DNA of 64,000 bases. It comes from Filomicrobium sp. Lineage in GTDB: Bacteria > Pseudomonadota > Alphaproteobacteria > Rhizobiales > Hyphomicrobiaceae. Below the pieces are notes generated by a model. The model was given only the letters and a program-made list of their open reading frames with translations. It was not told the DNA's origin and did not search any database. Shown here in pieces: positions 56,393 to 64,000 of this stretch. Position numbers and translations under genes: made by a program. The stretch covers positions 1 through 64,000 of the forward strand of contig JARFQY010000266.1 in NCBI GenBank assembly GCA_029287535.1, given 5' to 3'. Positions within the stretch are counted from its first letter, which is position 1. Every line of letters begins with the position of its first letter.

Positions 56393-57862
56393 CTAGCCCA
56401 CACTCCCTTCAAGCGAGATCCCAATGAGCTTCTGCGTTTCTGCCATGAATTCCATCGGCAGCTGCTGCAGAACATCGCGCACAAATCCATTCACGATAAG
56501 CGTCACCGCCTCTTCTTCAGAGAGACCCCGCTGCATGCAGTAGAACAGCTTGTCATCCGAGATTTTCGAGGTTGTCGCCTCATGCTCGAAGTGCGCAGTC
56601 GACGTCTTTGCTTCGATATATGGAATCGTGTGCGCGCCGCATTTGTTTCCGATCAGTAGCGAGTCGCACTGCGTGAAGTTGCGCGCGTGCGTCGCTTTGC
56701 GGTGCGCGGAAACGAGCCCGCGATAGGTGTTCTCGGAAAAGCCCGCGGCAATGCCCTTGGATACGATCCGGCTCGACGTGTTTTTGCCGAGGTGAATCAT
56801 CTTCGTGCCACTATCGATTTGCTGGTGACCATTGGACACCGCGATCGAGTAGAACTCTCCACGTGAGTTATCGCCGCGAAGAATGCAGGAGGGATACTTC
56901 CAGGTGATCGCCGAACCGGTTTCCACCTGGGTCCACGAGATCTTGGAGTTGCGCCCGCGGCAATCGCCACGCTTCGTGACGAAGTTATAGATGCCGCCCT
57001 TGCCATCCTTGTCACCGGGATACCAGTTCTGCACCGTCGAGTACTTGATCTCCGCATCGTCAAGCGCGATCAGCTCGACCACCGCGGCATGTAACTGGTT
57101 CTCGTCCCGCATCGGTGCCGTGCACCCTTCGAGATACGAGACATAAGATCCCTTTTCCGCAATGATTAGCGTCCGCTCGAACTGTCCTGTCTCCCGCTCG
57201 TTGATGCGGAAGTAGGTCGACAACTCCATCGGACAGCGCACGCCTTCCGGGATGTAGACAAACGAGCCGTCTGAGAAAACCGCGGAGTTCAGGGCGGCAT
57301 AGAAATTGTCGGATTTCGGCACGACTGTACCGAGATATTTCTTCACGATCTCGGGATGGTTCTGCAGCGCTTCCGAAATTGAACAGAAGATCACGCCGGC
57401 CTTGGCGAGCTCTTCCTTGAACGTCGTCACCACTGAGACGGAATCGAACACGGCATCGACCGCCACCCTGGCACCCTGCACTCCTGCCAGAACTTCCTGC
57501 TCCCGCAGCGGAATGCCGAGCTTTTCATATGTCGCCAACAATTCAGGGTCGACTTCATCAATGCTCTTCGGCCCCTCCGTGCTTTTCGGCGCGGAATAGT
57601 AGTAGAGATCCTCGAAGTCGATCTTCGGATACTCAACCCGGGCCCACGTCGGCTCCCGCATCGCTCTCCAACGCTCATAGGCGTCAAGCCGCCATTCAAG
57701 CATCCAGGACGGTTCGTTCTTCCGCTCCGAAATGTAGCGGATGATATCCTCGTTGAGTCCTCTAGGAGCCTTGACGGACTCGATGTCGGTCTCAAAACCG
57801 TACTTGTACTTATCGACGTCGATTTCCTTGACCTGTTCGATAGTCGACTCAACCGCCGGCAT
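56393..57862 (-). CDS. sufB: SufB, Fe-S cluster scaffold subunit
   Basis: Main scaffold subunit of SufBCD on which Fe-S clusters are built. The 489 residues show the N-terminal [51 protein letters not shown] with a conserved Cys, [31 protein letters not shown], the Cys-containing [23 protein letters not shown] and the C-terminal [29 protein letters not shown]. It is complete and of normal length. It is the third gene of the operon. Confidence 0.97.
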   Translation of the reverse strand: MPAVESTIEQVKEIDVDKYKYGFETDIESVKAPRGLNEDIIRYISERKNEPSWMLEWRLDAYERWRAMREPTWARVEYPKIDFEDLYYYSAPKSTEGPKSIDEVDPELLATYEKLGIPLREQEVLAGVQGARVAVDAVFDSVSVVTTFKEELAKAGVIFCSISEALQNHPEIVKKYLGTVVPKSDNFYAALNSAVFSDGSFVYIPEGVRCPMELSTYFRINERETGQFERTLIIAEKGSYVSYLEGCTAPMRDENQLHAAVVELIALDDAEIKYSTVQNWYPGDKDGKGGIYNFVTKRGDCRGRNSKISWTQVETGSAITWKYPSCILRGDNSRGEFYSIAVSNGHQQIDSGTKMIHLGKNTSSRIVSKGIAAGFSENTYRGLVSAHRKATHARNFTQCDSLLIGNKCGAHTIPYIEAKTSTAHFEHEATTSKISDDKLFYCMQRGLSEEEAVTLIVNGFVRDVLQQLPMEFMAETQKLIGISLEGSVG

Positions 57863-57939
57863 ACCGTTCTCCTTGTTTTCGATCCGGGCTGCTCAAGTCC
57901 GCACTCGCGAGCGGGCAGCCAAACTCAAATTGCGAATTG

Positions 57940-59082
57940 CTACGCGACCTCAGCAGTCGCTCGATCCCTTTGCGTAACCCTCGCCCAGGCTTCCAAAAAC
58001 CGGGCAACATCGTCCTCGGTGCTCGACCAGCCCAGACTGACGCGCAACGCCGACCTGGCCAGTCCCGTTTCAACGCCCATCGCCTCGAGAACGTGACTGC
58101 GGCCCACCTTTCCGGAGGAGCACGCCGAACCTGAGCTCAAAGCGATCCCGGCCAAATCGAAGGCAATCACCATCGTTTCGGCCCGGTGGCCCGACAAACC
58201 AAACGCACTCGTATTTGCAAGACGGTCCGCATTACTACCGAAAACGACCGCCGCTGGCGTCACTTCTGCGATGCGGGCTTCAAGTTCGTCCCGCAGCCCC
58301 CGCAACCGCTCGATCCCGGAAAGGTCATCGCGCGCCGCACATGCGGCGGCGCCGAATCCGGCAACGCCTGCCACATTCTCGGTGCCGGCACGCAGGCTGT
58401 GTTCCTGCCCGCCGCCGACCATCAACGGTGGCCGCAGGTCGCCACCCCGGCCTTGCACGATGGCACCAACACCTTGTGGCCCACCAATCTTGTGAGACGA
58501 CAACGTCAAGTACGAAATAGGGCTGTCACGCAGATCAATATGGACCCGGCCTGCGGCCTGCACGCTATCGACATGAAGCGCTGCCCCGGCCTCGGCAACA
58601 AGCTCGGCGACTTCTTCCAACGGCTGCAGAACGCCGGTCTCGTTATTTGCCCACTGCAGACACACCAGCCGCTCTCCGTCGACGGGGGCGGCGAGCCAGG
58701 CTTTCAAATCATCGAGACGCAGCCGGCCATCACGATCAACACCCAGCTGCGTGAACGCTTTGCCATGCCGACGAGCCGCTTCCAGCACCGAAGGATGCTC
58801 GATCCCAGCGGCGGCAACGGCGGCCCAACGCGCCTGACCGATGACCGTCGTATTGGCTTCCGTGGCGCCGCTGGTGAAGATCACCTGTTTGGGCTGGACG
58901 TTGACGAGCGCGGCGACGTCATGCCGGGCCTCTTCCAACGTGCGCCGCGCCCAGCGTCCCTCAAGGTGAACCGAAGAGGGGTTGCCGGCGCAGTCGAGCG
59001 CGTCGATCACAACCGCCCGCGCCTGCGGGCGCAGCGGCGTCGTCGCGTTGAAGTCAAGATACGTGCGGGCAGGAGGCATCAT
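57940..59082 (-). CDS. NifS/IscS-type cysteine desulfurase
   Basis: A group I cysteine desulfurase of 380 residues: YLDFNATTPLRPQAR, FTSGATEANTTVI, QWANNETGVLQPLEEV, the Schiff-base Lys in LTLSSHKIGGPQGVGAIV and the catalytic Cys in SSGSACSSGKVGRSHVLEAMG. The operon therefore encodes two desulfurases, this one and SufS, as in many alphaproteobacteria. Its start overlaps the stop of the iscR-type gene by four bases (ATGA), which implies translational coupling to its regulator. Confidence 0.92.
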   Translation of the reverse strand: MMPPARTYLDFNATTPLRPQARAVVIDALDCAGNPSSVHLEGRWARRTLEEARHDVAALVNVQPKQVIFTSGATEANTTVIGQARWAAVAAAGIEHPSVLEAARRHGKAFTQLGVDRDGRLRLDDLKAWLAAPVDGERLVCLQWANNETGVLQPLEEVAELVAEAGAALHVDSVQAAGRVHIDLRDSPISYLTLSSHKIGGPQGVGAIVQGRGGDLRPPLMVGGGQEHSLRAGTENVAGVAGFGAAACAARDDLSGIERLRGLRDELEARIAEVTPAAVVFGSNADRLANTSAFGLSGHRAETMVIAFDLAGIALSSGSACSSGKVGRSHVLEAMGVETGLARSALRVSLGWSSTEDDVARFLEAWARVTQRDRATAEVA

Positions 59083-59537
59083 ACGGCCGGTTCCCCCGTG
59101 CGCTCGACACTGCTGACGGGAAGTTTCGAAAGGGGAATTCCGTCGATGACGTCGCGCAGGCTCACGTCAGACAGGAACACTCCGATGTGCGCACCAAGCG
59201 CCGCCCACAGATGATGCGTAAGGCATCTTTCCTCGCCGATGCAGCCGACGCCCTCGTCCATACAGCGCGTCATACGCGTCCGCTCTTCGGCCGCCCGCAT
59301 GATTTCAGCGACATTGATATCTTCAGGCGCACGACCCAGTTTGTAGCCACCCGAGCGACCACGCGCGCTAACCACCAGTCCTGCGCGGCGCAAGCGCAGG
59401 AAAATCTGTTCCAGGTATGCCAAGGAGATGTTCTGGCGCTCCGCAACAGCCGACAATGGTACGGCAGCATCGCCGCCAAACTTGGCGATGTCGGCCATGG
59501 CCATCACCGCGTATCGACCTTTGGTATTGAGCTCCAT
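59079..59537 (-). CDS. Rrf2-family Fe-S regulator (IscR-like)
   Basis: A 152-residue regulator at the head of the suf operon. The winged helix-turn-helix occupies about 1-80 (MELNTKGRYAVMAMADIA, ISLAYLEQIFLRLRRAGLVVSARGRSGGYKL). The ligand region has three cysteines in TRCMDEGVGCIGEERCLTHHLW, spaced C-x6-C-x5-C, one residue more than the E. coli IscR spacing. This should hold a [2Fe-2S] cluster and report Fe-S status back to the operon. Some rhizobia use RirA instead; the TRC...CLTHHLW block is closer to IscR. Confidence 0.9.
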   Translation of the reverse strand: MELNTKGRYAVMAMADIAKFGGDAAVPLSAVAERQNISLAYLEQIFLRLRRAGLVVSARGRSGGYKLGRAPEDINVAEIMRAAEERTRMTRCMDEGVGCIGEERCLTHHLWAALGAHIGVFLSDVSLRDVIDGIPLSKLPVSSVERTGEPAV

Positions 59538-59698
59538 GCCAACCGCCTGTTTTGGGGCTCCGCGACGCCGTCTAGAACTTCATTTCCGACTGCGTCCGCC
59601 GATCAGACTTGCAAATGAGCGTAGAGTTCGTGCTAAGAACGCCATCCCGCAGTGCAGAAGAGCCGCCGCTCATTTCGAACTATTCTAAACTTGACCCG

Positions 59699-59734
59699 AA
59701 TATGTAAATTCCGAGCCGGGAAGTCAAGTATTAG
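59699..59734 (-). promoter_or_regulatory. Candidate suf operon promoter with IscR-type half-site
   Basis: On the minus strand TTGACT (plus 59722-59727) is followed after 17 bases by CATATT (plus 59699-59704), a plausible promoter about 155 bases before iscR. The -35 box is inside ATACTTGACT, which agrees at all ten positions with the left half of the E. coli IscR type 1 site; the right half is not recognisable. An inverted copy of ACTTGAC lies at plus 59689-59695. Confidence 0.45.
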
Positions 59735-59793
59735 ACGACTGCATTCTTCCGCAGCGCAACCCGGTGCCAAGCCTGCCAAACAAGTGAGCTCAA

Positions 59794-60537
59794 ATGCCCG
59801 AATTGATCATGAACGGCCCGGCAGGGCGACTAGAAGCCCGCTACCACCATGAACCAGCATCAGATTCGCCGATCGCACTGATTTTGCATCCGCACCCTCA
59901 ATTCGGCGGCACGATGAACAACCAGGTCGTGTACAATCTCTATCACACATTTGCCGCGCGCGGATTCTCGGTATTGCGCTTCAACTTCCGAGGCGTTGGG
60001 CGCAGCCAGGGTTATTGGGATGGTGGTCCAGGTGAGCTGGCCGATGCGGCAAGTGCATTGGACTGGCTGCAGCTTGTAAAGCCTGACGCCAAGAGCTGTT
60101 GGATTGCCGGCGTCTCCTTCGGCACCTGGATTGCCATGCAGCTGCTGATGCGACGGCCGGAGGCGGAAGGCTTCATTTGCGTGGCCCCCCCGTCGAACCT
60201 TTACGATTTTTCGTTCCTGGCGCCGTGCCCGTCATCCGGCCTTATGATCAACGGCGACATGGATCGTGTCGTACCATCGAACTCGGTCGCCGAGCTGACA
60301 GCAAAGCTCAAGACACAGCGTGGCATCAAGATCGACCACGAGATCGTGCCCGGTGCGAACCACTTCTTCGAAGGCAGGATGGACGAGCTGACTGAGCACA
60401 TCGGCCGCTACATCGAAGAACGTATGGCCGCCAAGGAAACCGAGAGCAGCGAGAAGAAGAAAGTCCTTGTCGCCGAAGAACCCACCGAGGAACCCACCGA
60501 GGACGAGCCCGAAGACGCAGAAGAGAATGAAGAATAG
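59794..60537 (+). CDS. Alpha/beta hydrolase with acidic tail
   Basis: A 247-residue hydrolase of the type that opens GPAGRLEARYHHE and ALILHPHPQFGGTMNNQVVYNL, then FNFRGVGRSQGYWDGG, the nucleophile Ser in IAGVSFGTWIAMQL, an acidic residue in INGDMDRVVP, and His in PGANHFFEGRMDEL. The full triad suggests an active esterase or similar enzyme of the cytosol. The last 30 residues are Glu-rich and come partly from two exact copies of a 12-base repeat at 60478-60501 (EEPT). Divergent from the suf operon. Substrate unknown. Confidence 0.9.
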   Translation: MPELIMNGPAGRLEARYHHEPASDSPIALILHPHPQFGGTMNNQVVYNLYHTFAARGFSVLRFNFRGVGRSQGYWDGGPGELADAASALDWLQLVKPDAKSCWIAGVSFGTWIAMQLLMRRPEAEGFICVAPPSNLYDFSFLAPCPSSGLMINGDMDRVVPSNSVAELTAKLKTQRGIKIDHEIVPGANHFFEGRMDELTEHIGRYIEERMAAKETESSEKKKVLVAEEPTEEPTEDEPEDAEENEE

Positions 60538-60612
60538 CGGCTCACAACCGGTTTCGGCACAGGACGCACAAAGTGACCGCACTGCAGGGTCGGGCCTGTT
60601 TGAAGCATCACA

Positions 60613-61719
60613 CTAGGCCGCGTCTGGCAGGGCAAGACAGCCACCGCAGCGCGGCTCAACCGTCCCCGTCGTTCCCGGGAATGTAATGGGCAGCCCTCGT
60701 CTCGACCGCACGGCCATGTAAGCCCAGGCCTCCGCTTCGACACTGTCCCCGTCGAGCCCCACAACTTCGGCTCTGACCACCTCAATCCCCGTCCGCGCGG
60801 CGATCATGCCAAGCAGTGTCTGGTTCTTGCGGCCACCACCGCAAGCCACGATCCGCCCCGGCACCTCCGGCAACTGCTTTAAACCCAGAGCGACGGCCTC
60901 CGCGCTCATCGCCGTCAACGTCGCCGCACCGTCTTGCGGGCTCATCCACTGCACGAGGTCCCAAAAGAACGTATTGCGATCAAGGGATTTGGGCGGACGC
61001 TCTTTGAAGTAAGCGTGTCCGGTAAAAAAGCCCACGACACCTTCGTTGACTGTACCTGAGGCCGCCAACGCACCATCGGCGTCATAGCTCATTGTCCCGG
61101 CCGTACACCGCGACACCCAATCATCGATTAACGCACCTCCAGGCCCTGTATCGAATGCGACCAACTCTCCGTCCCGGCCAATCCAGGTGATGTTCGCAAC
61201 ACCTCCGATATTGAGGACGCCAATGGGGCGCTGCGGCAGCGCCGCAACCAGTGCTCGATGATAAACAGGTGCTAATGGCGCGCCTTGCCCGCCGTGTGCC
61301 ATGTCCGCTGCACGCAGATCATACACCACCGGCAAGCCCAGCAACCGGGACAGCATCGGCCCATCCCCGAGTTGTACGGTCAGCGCATTCTCCGGCCGGT
61401 GCAAAACGGTTTGGCCGTGAAAACCCACGACATCAATCGTCTCCTTCGCCTGTCCCTGTTCGTGCAGAAAGGCTTCAACCACCGCCGCATGGCGTTCGGT
61501 CACCAGCTGTTCGGCTCTTTTCAAAGCTGAAGGCCGGTCTGTACGGACCGTCAACGAACGTGCCTCGCTGACCGCCTCACCCAATGCTGATCGCACGTCG
61601 TTGGAATAGGCAAACGTTCTGGCCGAGCCGCGATGCACACCATCTTCACCGTCGGTTTCGATCAACGCCACATCGATCCCATCCATGGACGTCCCACTCA
61701 TGAGACCTAAAGCCCGCAT
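60613..61719 (-). CDS. anmK: Anhydro-N-acetylmuramic acid kinase
   Basis: Kinase that hydrolyses and phosphorylates anhydro-MurNAc in peptidoglycan recycling. The 368 residues begin ALGLMSGTSMDGIDVALIET (the family signature and ATP site). They contain VDVVGFHGQTVLHRP, QLGDGPMLSRLLGLPVVYDLRAADMAHGGQGAPLAP, GVLNIGGVANITWIG, FDTGPGGALIDDWVSR and a late CGGGRKNQTLLGMI. Start set at 61719 (MRALGL); two upstream Met codons are alternatives. Divergent from tyrS, the common arrangement in Hyphomicrobiales. Confidence 0.95.
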   Translation of the reverse strand: MRALGLMSGTSMDGIDVALIETDGEDGVHRGSARTFAYSNDVRSALGEAVSEARSLTVRTDRPSALKRAEQLVTERHAAVVEAFLHEQGQAKETIDVVGFHGQTVLHRPENALTVQLGDGPMLSRLLGLPVVYDLRAADMAHGGQGAPLAPVYHRALVAALPQRPIGVLNIGGVANITWIGRDGELVAFDTGPGGALIDDWVSRCTAGTMSYDADGALAASGTVNEGVVGFFTGHAYFKERPPKSLDRNTFFWDLVQWMSPQDGAATLTAMSAEAVALGLKQLPEVPGRIVACGGGRKNQTLLGMIAARTGIEVVRAEVVGLDGDSVEAEAWAYMAVRSRRGLPITFPGTTGTVEPRCGGCLALPDAA

Positions 61720-61815
61720 CATGCGCCCCATTGCACCTTGCTCCCAGTGGCGATCCTGTGCATTGTCCCGGCTCCCAACAACATCTCAACCCCAAGACAC
61801 GACTAAGGCGAACCG

Positions 61816-63072
61816 ATGCCCACGCGCCCAAAGTCCGAATTCCTCGACATCCTGACGTCGCGAGGCTTTATCCATCAGGTCTCCGATGAGAACGGTATCG
61901 ATGACCTGGCCAGCAAGAACGGGCTGATCGCCTACATTGGTTACGACTGCACCGCACCATCTCTGCACGTCGGCTCCCTGATATCTATCATGATGCTGCA
62001 CTGGCTGCAGCACACCGGCAACAAACCCATCGTGCTGCTCGGCGGTGGTACGACGCGGGTTGGCGACCCGTCGGGCAAGGATGAGACACGCGCGCTGCGC
62101 AGCATCTCCGAAATCGAAGACAATAAAGAGAGCTTGAAGCAAGTCTTCAGCCGCTTCCTGCAATTCGGAGACGGCAAAACTGACGCGCTCATGATCGACA
62201 ATGCCGACTGGCTGGCCTCGCTCAACTACATCGAATTCCTGCGCGACGCCGGTCGGCATTTCTCGGTCAACCGCATGCTAACGATGGACTCCGTGCGCTT
62301 ACGCCTGGAGCGCGAACAGGAGCTGTCATTCATTGAGTTCAACTACATGCTGCTGCAGGCCTATGACTATGTGGAATTGGCCCGGCGGCTCGATTGCAAT
62401 CTGCAGATGGGCGGCTCCGACCAGTGGGGCAACATCGTCACCGGCATTGATCTTGGCCGTCGCATGGGAACCCATCAGCTCTATGGGCTGACGTGTCCAT
62501 TGCTCACCACGTCATCCGGCGCCAAGATGGGCAAGACCGCTGACGGCGCCATCTGGCTGAATGAGGCCCAGCTGTCGCCTTATGACTATTGGCAGTTTTG
62601 GCGCAACACCGAAGATGCCGACGTCGGCCGCTTCATGCGTTTGTTCACGAACCTGCCCCTAGATGAGATCGCTAGGCTCGAGGCCCTGGGCGGTGCAGAA
62701 ATCAACGAGGCCAAGAAGATTCTCGCCACCGCCGCGACGACCCTGCTTCATGGTCAGGAGGCCGCCGCTAAAGCAGCCGAAACCGCACGTCTCACATTCG
62801 AGAAGGGCAAGCTGGCCACCGATCTGCCAACCGTTGAGGTCCCAGCAAATGAGCTTTCCGCCGGGCTCGGCATCCTCGATGCCTTCGTCCGCGCGGGCCT
62901 TACCAGTTCAAACAGCGAGACCCGCCGTCAGATCAAGGGGGGCGCCCTAAAAGTAAACGACCAGTCCGTCAAGGATGACAAGGCCAAGCTGACAGGCAGC
63001 GATGTTGGAGACGACGGCGTTATCAAACTGTCCTTCGGTAAAAAGCGCCACGTCTTGCTGCGTCCCGTCTGA
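61816..63072 (+). CDS. tyrS: Tyrosyl-tRNA synthetase
   Basis: Class I aminoacyl-tRNA synthetase that charges tRNA-Tyr. The 418 residues have [24 protein letters not shown] (HIGH-type motif as HVGS, about residue 52), [46 protein letters not shown], and [12 protein letters not shown] (KMSKS-type motif). A C-terminal S4 domain follows (about 355-418, [23 protein letters not shown]). The domain order and length are normal for the bacterial TyrRS. Confidence 0.97.
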   Translation: MPTRPKSEFLDILTSRGFIHQVSDENGIDDLASKNGLIAYIGYDCTAPSLHVGSLISIMMLHWLQHTGNKPIVLLGGGTTRVGDPSGKDETRALRSISEIEDNKESLKQVFSRFLQFGDGKTDALMIDNADWLASLNYIEFLRDAGRHFSVNRMLTMDSVRLRLEREQELSFIEFNYMLLQAYDYVELARRLDCNLQMGGSDQWGNIVTGIDLGRRMGTHQLYGLTCPLLTTSSGAKMGKTADGAIWLNEAQLSPYDYWQFWRNTEDADVGRFMRLFTNLPLDEIARLEALGGAEINEAKKILATAATTLLHGQEAAAKAAETARLTFEKGKLATDLPTVEVPANELSAGLGILDAFVRAGLTSSNSETRRQIKGGALKVNDQSVKDDKAKLTGSDVGDDGVIKLSFGKKRHVLLRPV

Positions 63073-63106
63073 ATTGGCGCCTTGCCGGCAATATCAATCA
63101 CCGCAA

Positions 63107-64000
63107 CTAATCCGTACCCAGCTGCGACCCCCAGCCGTCTATGATCTGACTGTCCTTCTTGTTGCCGCGACTTGAGGGCCGCGCCCGGGCACCACTCGTC
63201 CGCGGTGAGACCGTTTGCGACTGCGGCGCCAATTGGAAAATTTCTCGGAAGATGCCTGGCGCAATCGACGACAAAGGATGCACGAAGACTTGTGGCTGCG
63301 ACATCGGACCGCGAATGGCATAGTTGGTCCCAAAGATACCTTCCTTGCGCGGCCCTGAGAGAAGTTCGCCGAGGAGAGGGATGGGTGCGAAAGCATTGTT
63401 CAGGCCCTGGAGAAGAACATAGGTTCCGCCGAGGTCCACATACTTGCGTCTGAAATCGGCCTTGCCGCGCAGCGTCGCACCTAACAGCGCGCCGTGTACG
63501 GCGGCGTCGTGCAATACAATCTGACCGTGCCCCACCGAGAACGGCGCCCGCAGCGTATCAAACTCGAAAACCTGTCGGACCACGCGGCGCTTCCTGGCGA
63601 TCGCAGGCACGCTTTCATCAGCACTGCCGACGACTTCCGAGACGACGGGATCGCCCAGCACCTTGAAGTTCTCAACCCATAGTGTCCCGGTTTTCTCCGC
63701 CGCCCCGCTGCCATCGAGGTCGACTTCTAGACGCATCCGGCCGCCAACCATGTTCGGATAGAAACCCACAAGTTTGAAAGCCCGCCCCGCATCAGTGGTG
63801 TCAATCAGCAAACGACGGGCACCACCGCCGCGCAGCTCGAACGCCAACGGGCTGCCACCATCAAGTTTGCCCCGACCATTGAGGGCTGTGAGTTCACCAC
63901 GCCGGCTCGACATGCTGAACTTCAAATTCCGCATCGACACGTCTTCAAAGCCCAGCACATTGCCAATATCGGCAACCACATCATAGCCCGCGCTTGCCTT
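63107..64000 (-). CDS. AsmA/YhdP-like protein, C-terminal part (cut by window edge)
   Basis: The frame is open to the right edge, so only the last 297 codons are visible. The segment matches the C-terminal region of AsmA-like or DUF3971 proteins: repeated beta-strands (RGKLDGGSPLAFELRGGGARRLLIDTTDAGRAFKLVGFYPNMVGGRM), VGHGQIVLHDAAVHGALLGATLRGKADFRRKYVDLGGTYVLLQG and LLGELLSGPRKEGIFGTNYAIRGP, which is very typical. Such proteins bridge the periplasm and are linked to lipid transport to the outer membrane. The last 40 residues are Ser/Arg-rich and disordered. Convergent with tyrS. Confidence 0.88.
   Translation of the reverse strand, partial: KASAGYDVVADIGNVLGFEDVSMRNLKFSMSSRRGELTALNGRGKLDGGSPLAFELRGGGARRLLIDTTDAGRAFKLVGFYPNMVGGRMRLEVDLDGSGAAEKTGTLWVENFKVLGDPVVSEVVGSADESVPAIARKRRVVRQVFEFDTLRAPFSVGHGQIVLHDAAVHGALLGATLRGKADFRRKYVDLGGTYVLLQGLNNAFAPIPLLGELLSGPRKEGIFGTNYAIRGPMSQPQVFVHPLSSIAPGIFREIFQLAPQSQTVSPRTSGARARPSSRGNKKDSQIIDGWGSQLGTD

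Noticed and set aside
60478..60501. Short tandem repeat as a regulatory element
   Set aside because: Two 12-base copies inside the hydrolase coding region give repeated Glu-Pro-Thr residues in a disordered tail; there is no reason to see regulation.

Overview
The window looks like chromosomal backbone of an alphaproteobacterium, most likely Hyphomicrobiales (Rhizobiales). This is inferred from gene order and protein families, not from a database search. Support comes from: the tol cluster beside ybgC and ruvCAB; zapA and a DUF4164 gene on one side of a 6S RNA with the 5-formyltetrahydrofolate cyclo-ligase gene on the other; gap, a thiE-like gene, a Sel1 gene, suhB and a MotA/MotB-like pair in series; DUF1465 and DUF1192 genes beside a PIG3-type oxidoreductase; and a suf operon headed by an Rrf2 regulator. 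The DNA is GC-rich. I saw no rRNA, tRNA, CRISPR array, prophage or insertion sequence.

Layout. 1-9832 is almost all minus strand: tolB (cut by the left edge), tolA, tolR, tolQ, ybgC, a Tat-exported metallophosphoesterase, ruvB, a small membrane protein, ruvA, a gene on the opposite strand, ruvC, a YebC/PmpR regulator and a YmdB-like phosphodiesterase. 9836-11319 holds the cyclo-ligase, 6S RNA, zapA and DUF4164. 11692-17895 (plus) holds gap, a thiE-like gene, a Sel1-repeat gene, suhB and the MotA/MotB-like pair; tkt, pgk and fba, often beside gap in relatives, are absent. 18160-28337 holds a PHB depolymerase, an ABC exporter, rpmE with a two-way terminator, DUF1465, DUF1192, a quinone oxidoreductase, a HIT protein, a lipoprotein hydrolase, a GGCT-like protein and a LuxR-type regulator. 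28392-39219 is more accessory: a divergent LysR/SDR pair around a Fur-box-like palindrome, a periplasmic amidohydrolase, a HAD hydrolase, a degenerate EAL protein, an aminotransferase, an SDR-like protein and an old yellow enzyme. 39452-41715 is groESL with promoter, CIRCE operator and terminator. 41734-50764 holds an unusual DoxX/L,D-transpeptidase fusion, small exported proteins, recQ, an aspartate aminotransferase and several small membrane proteins. 50821-59537 (minus) is the Fe-S assembly operon iscR, cysteine desulfurase, sufB, two unknown genes, sufC, sufD, sufS, sufT, then an SDR. 59794 to the end holds an alpha/beta hydrolase, anmK, tyrS and an AsmA-like gene cut by the right edge.

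How the genes work together. TolQRAB with YbgC serves the cell envelope during division. RuvABC resolves Holliday junctions, and RecQ is a second recombination helicase. The suf operon makes Fe-S clusters, probably sensed by its own Rrf2 regulator. 6S RNA modulates RNA polymerase, and GroESL is under HrcA/CIRCE control. I found no clear new defence or mobile system. The best leads for something undescribed are the DoxX/YkuD fusion, the two unknown genes inside suf, the opposite-strand gene between ruvC and ruvA, and several structured non-coding stretches.
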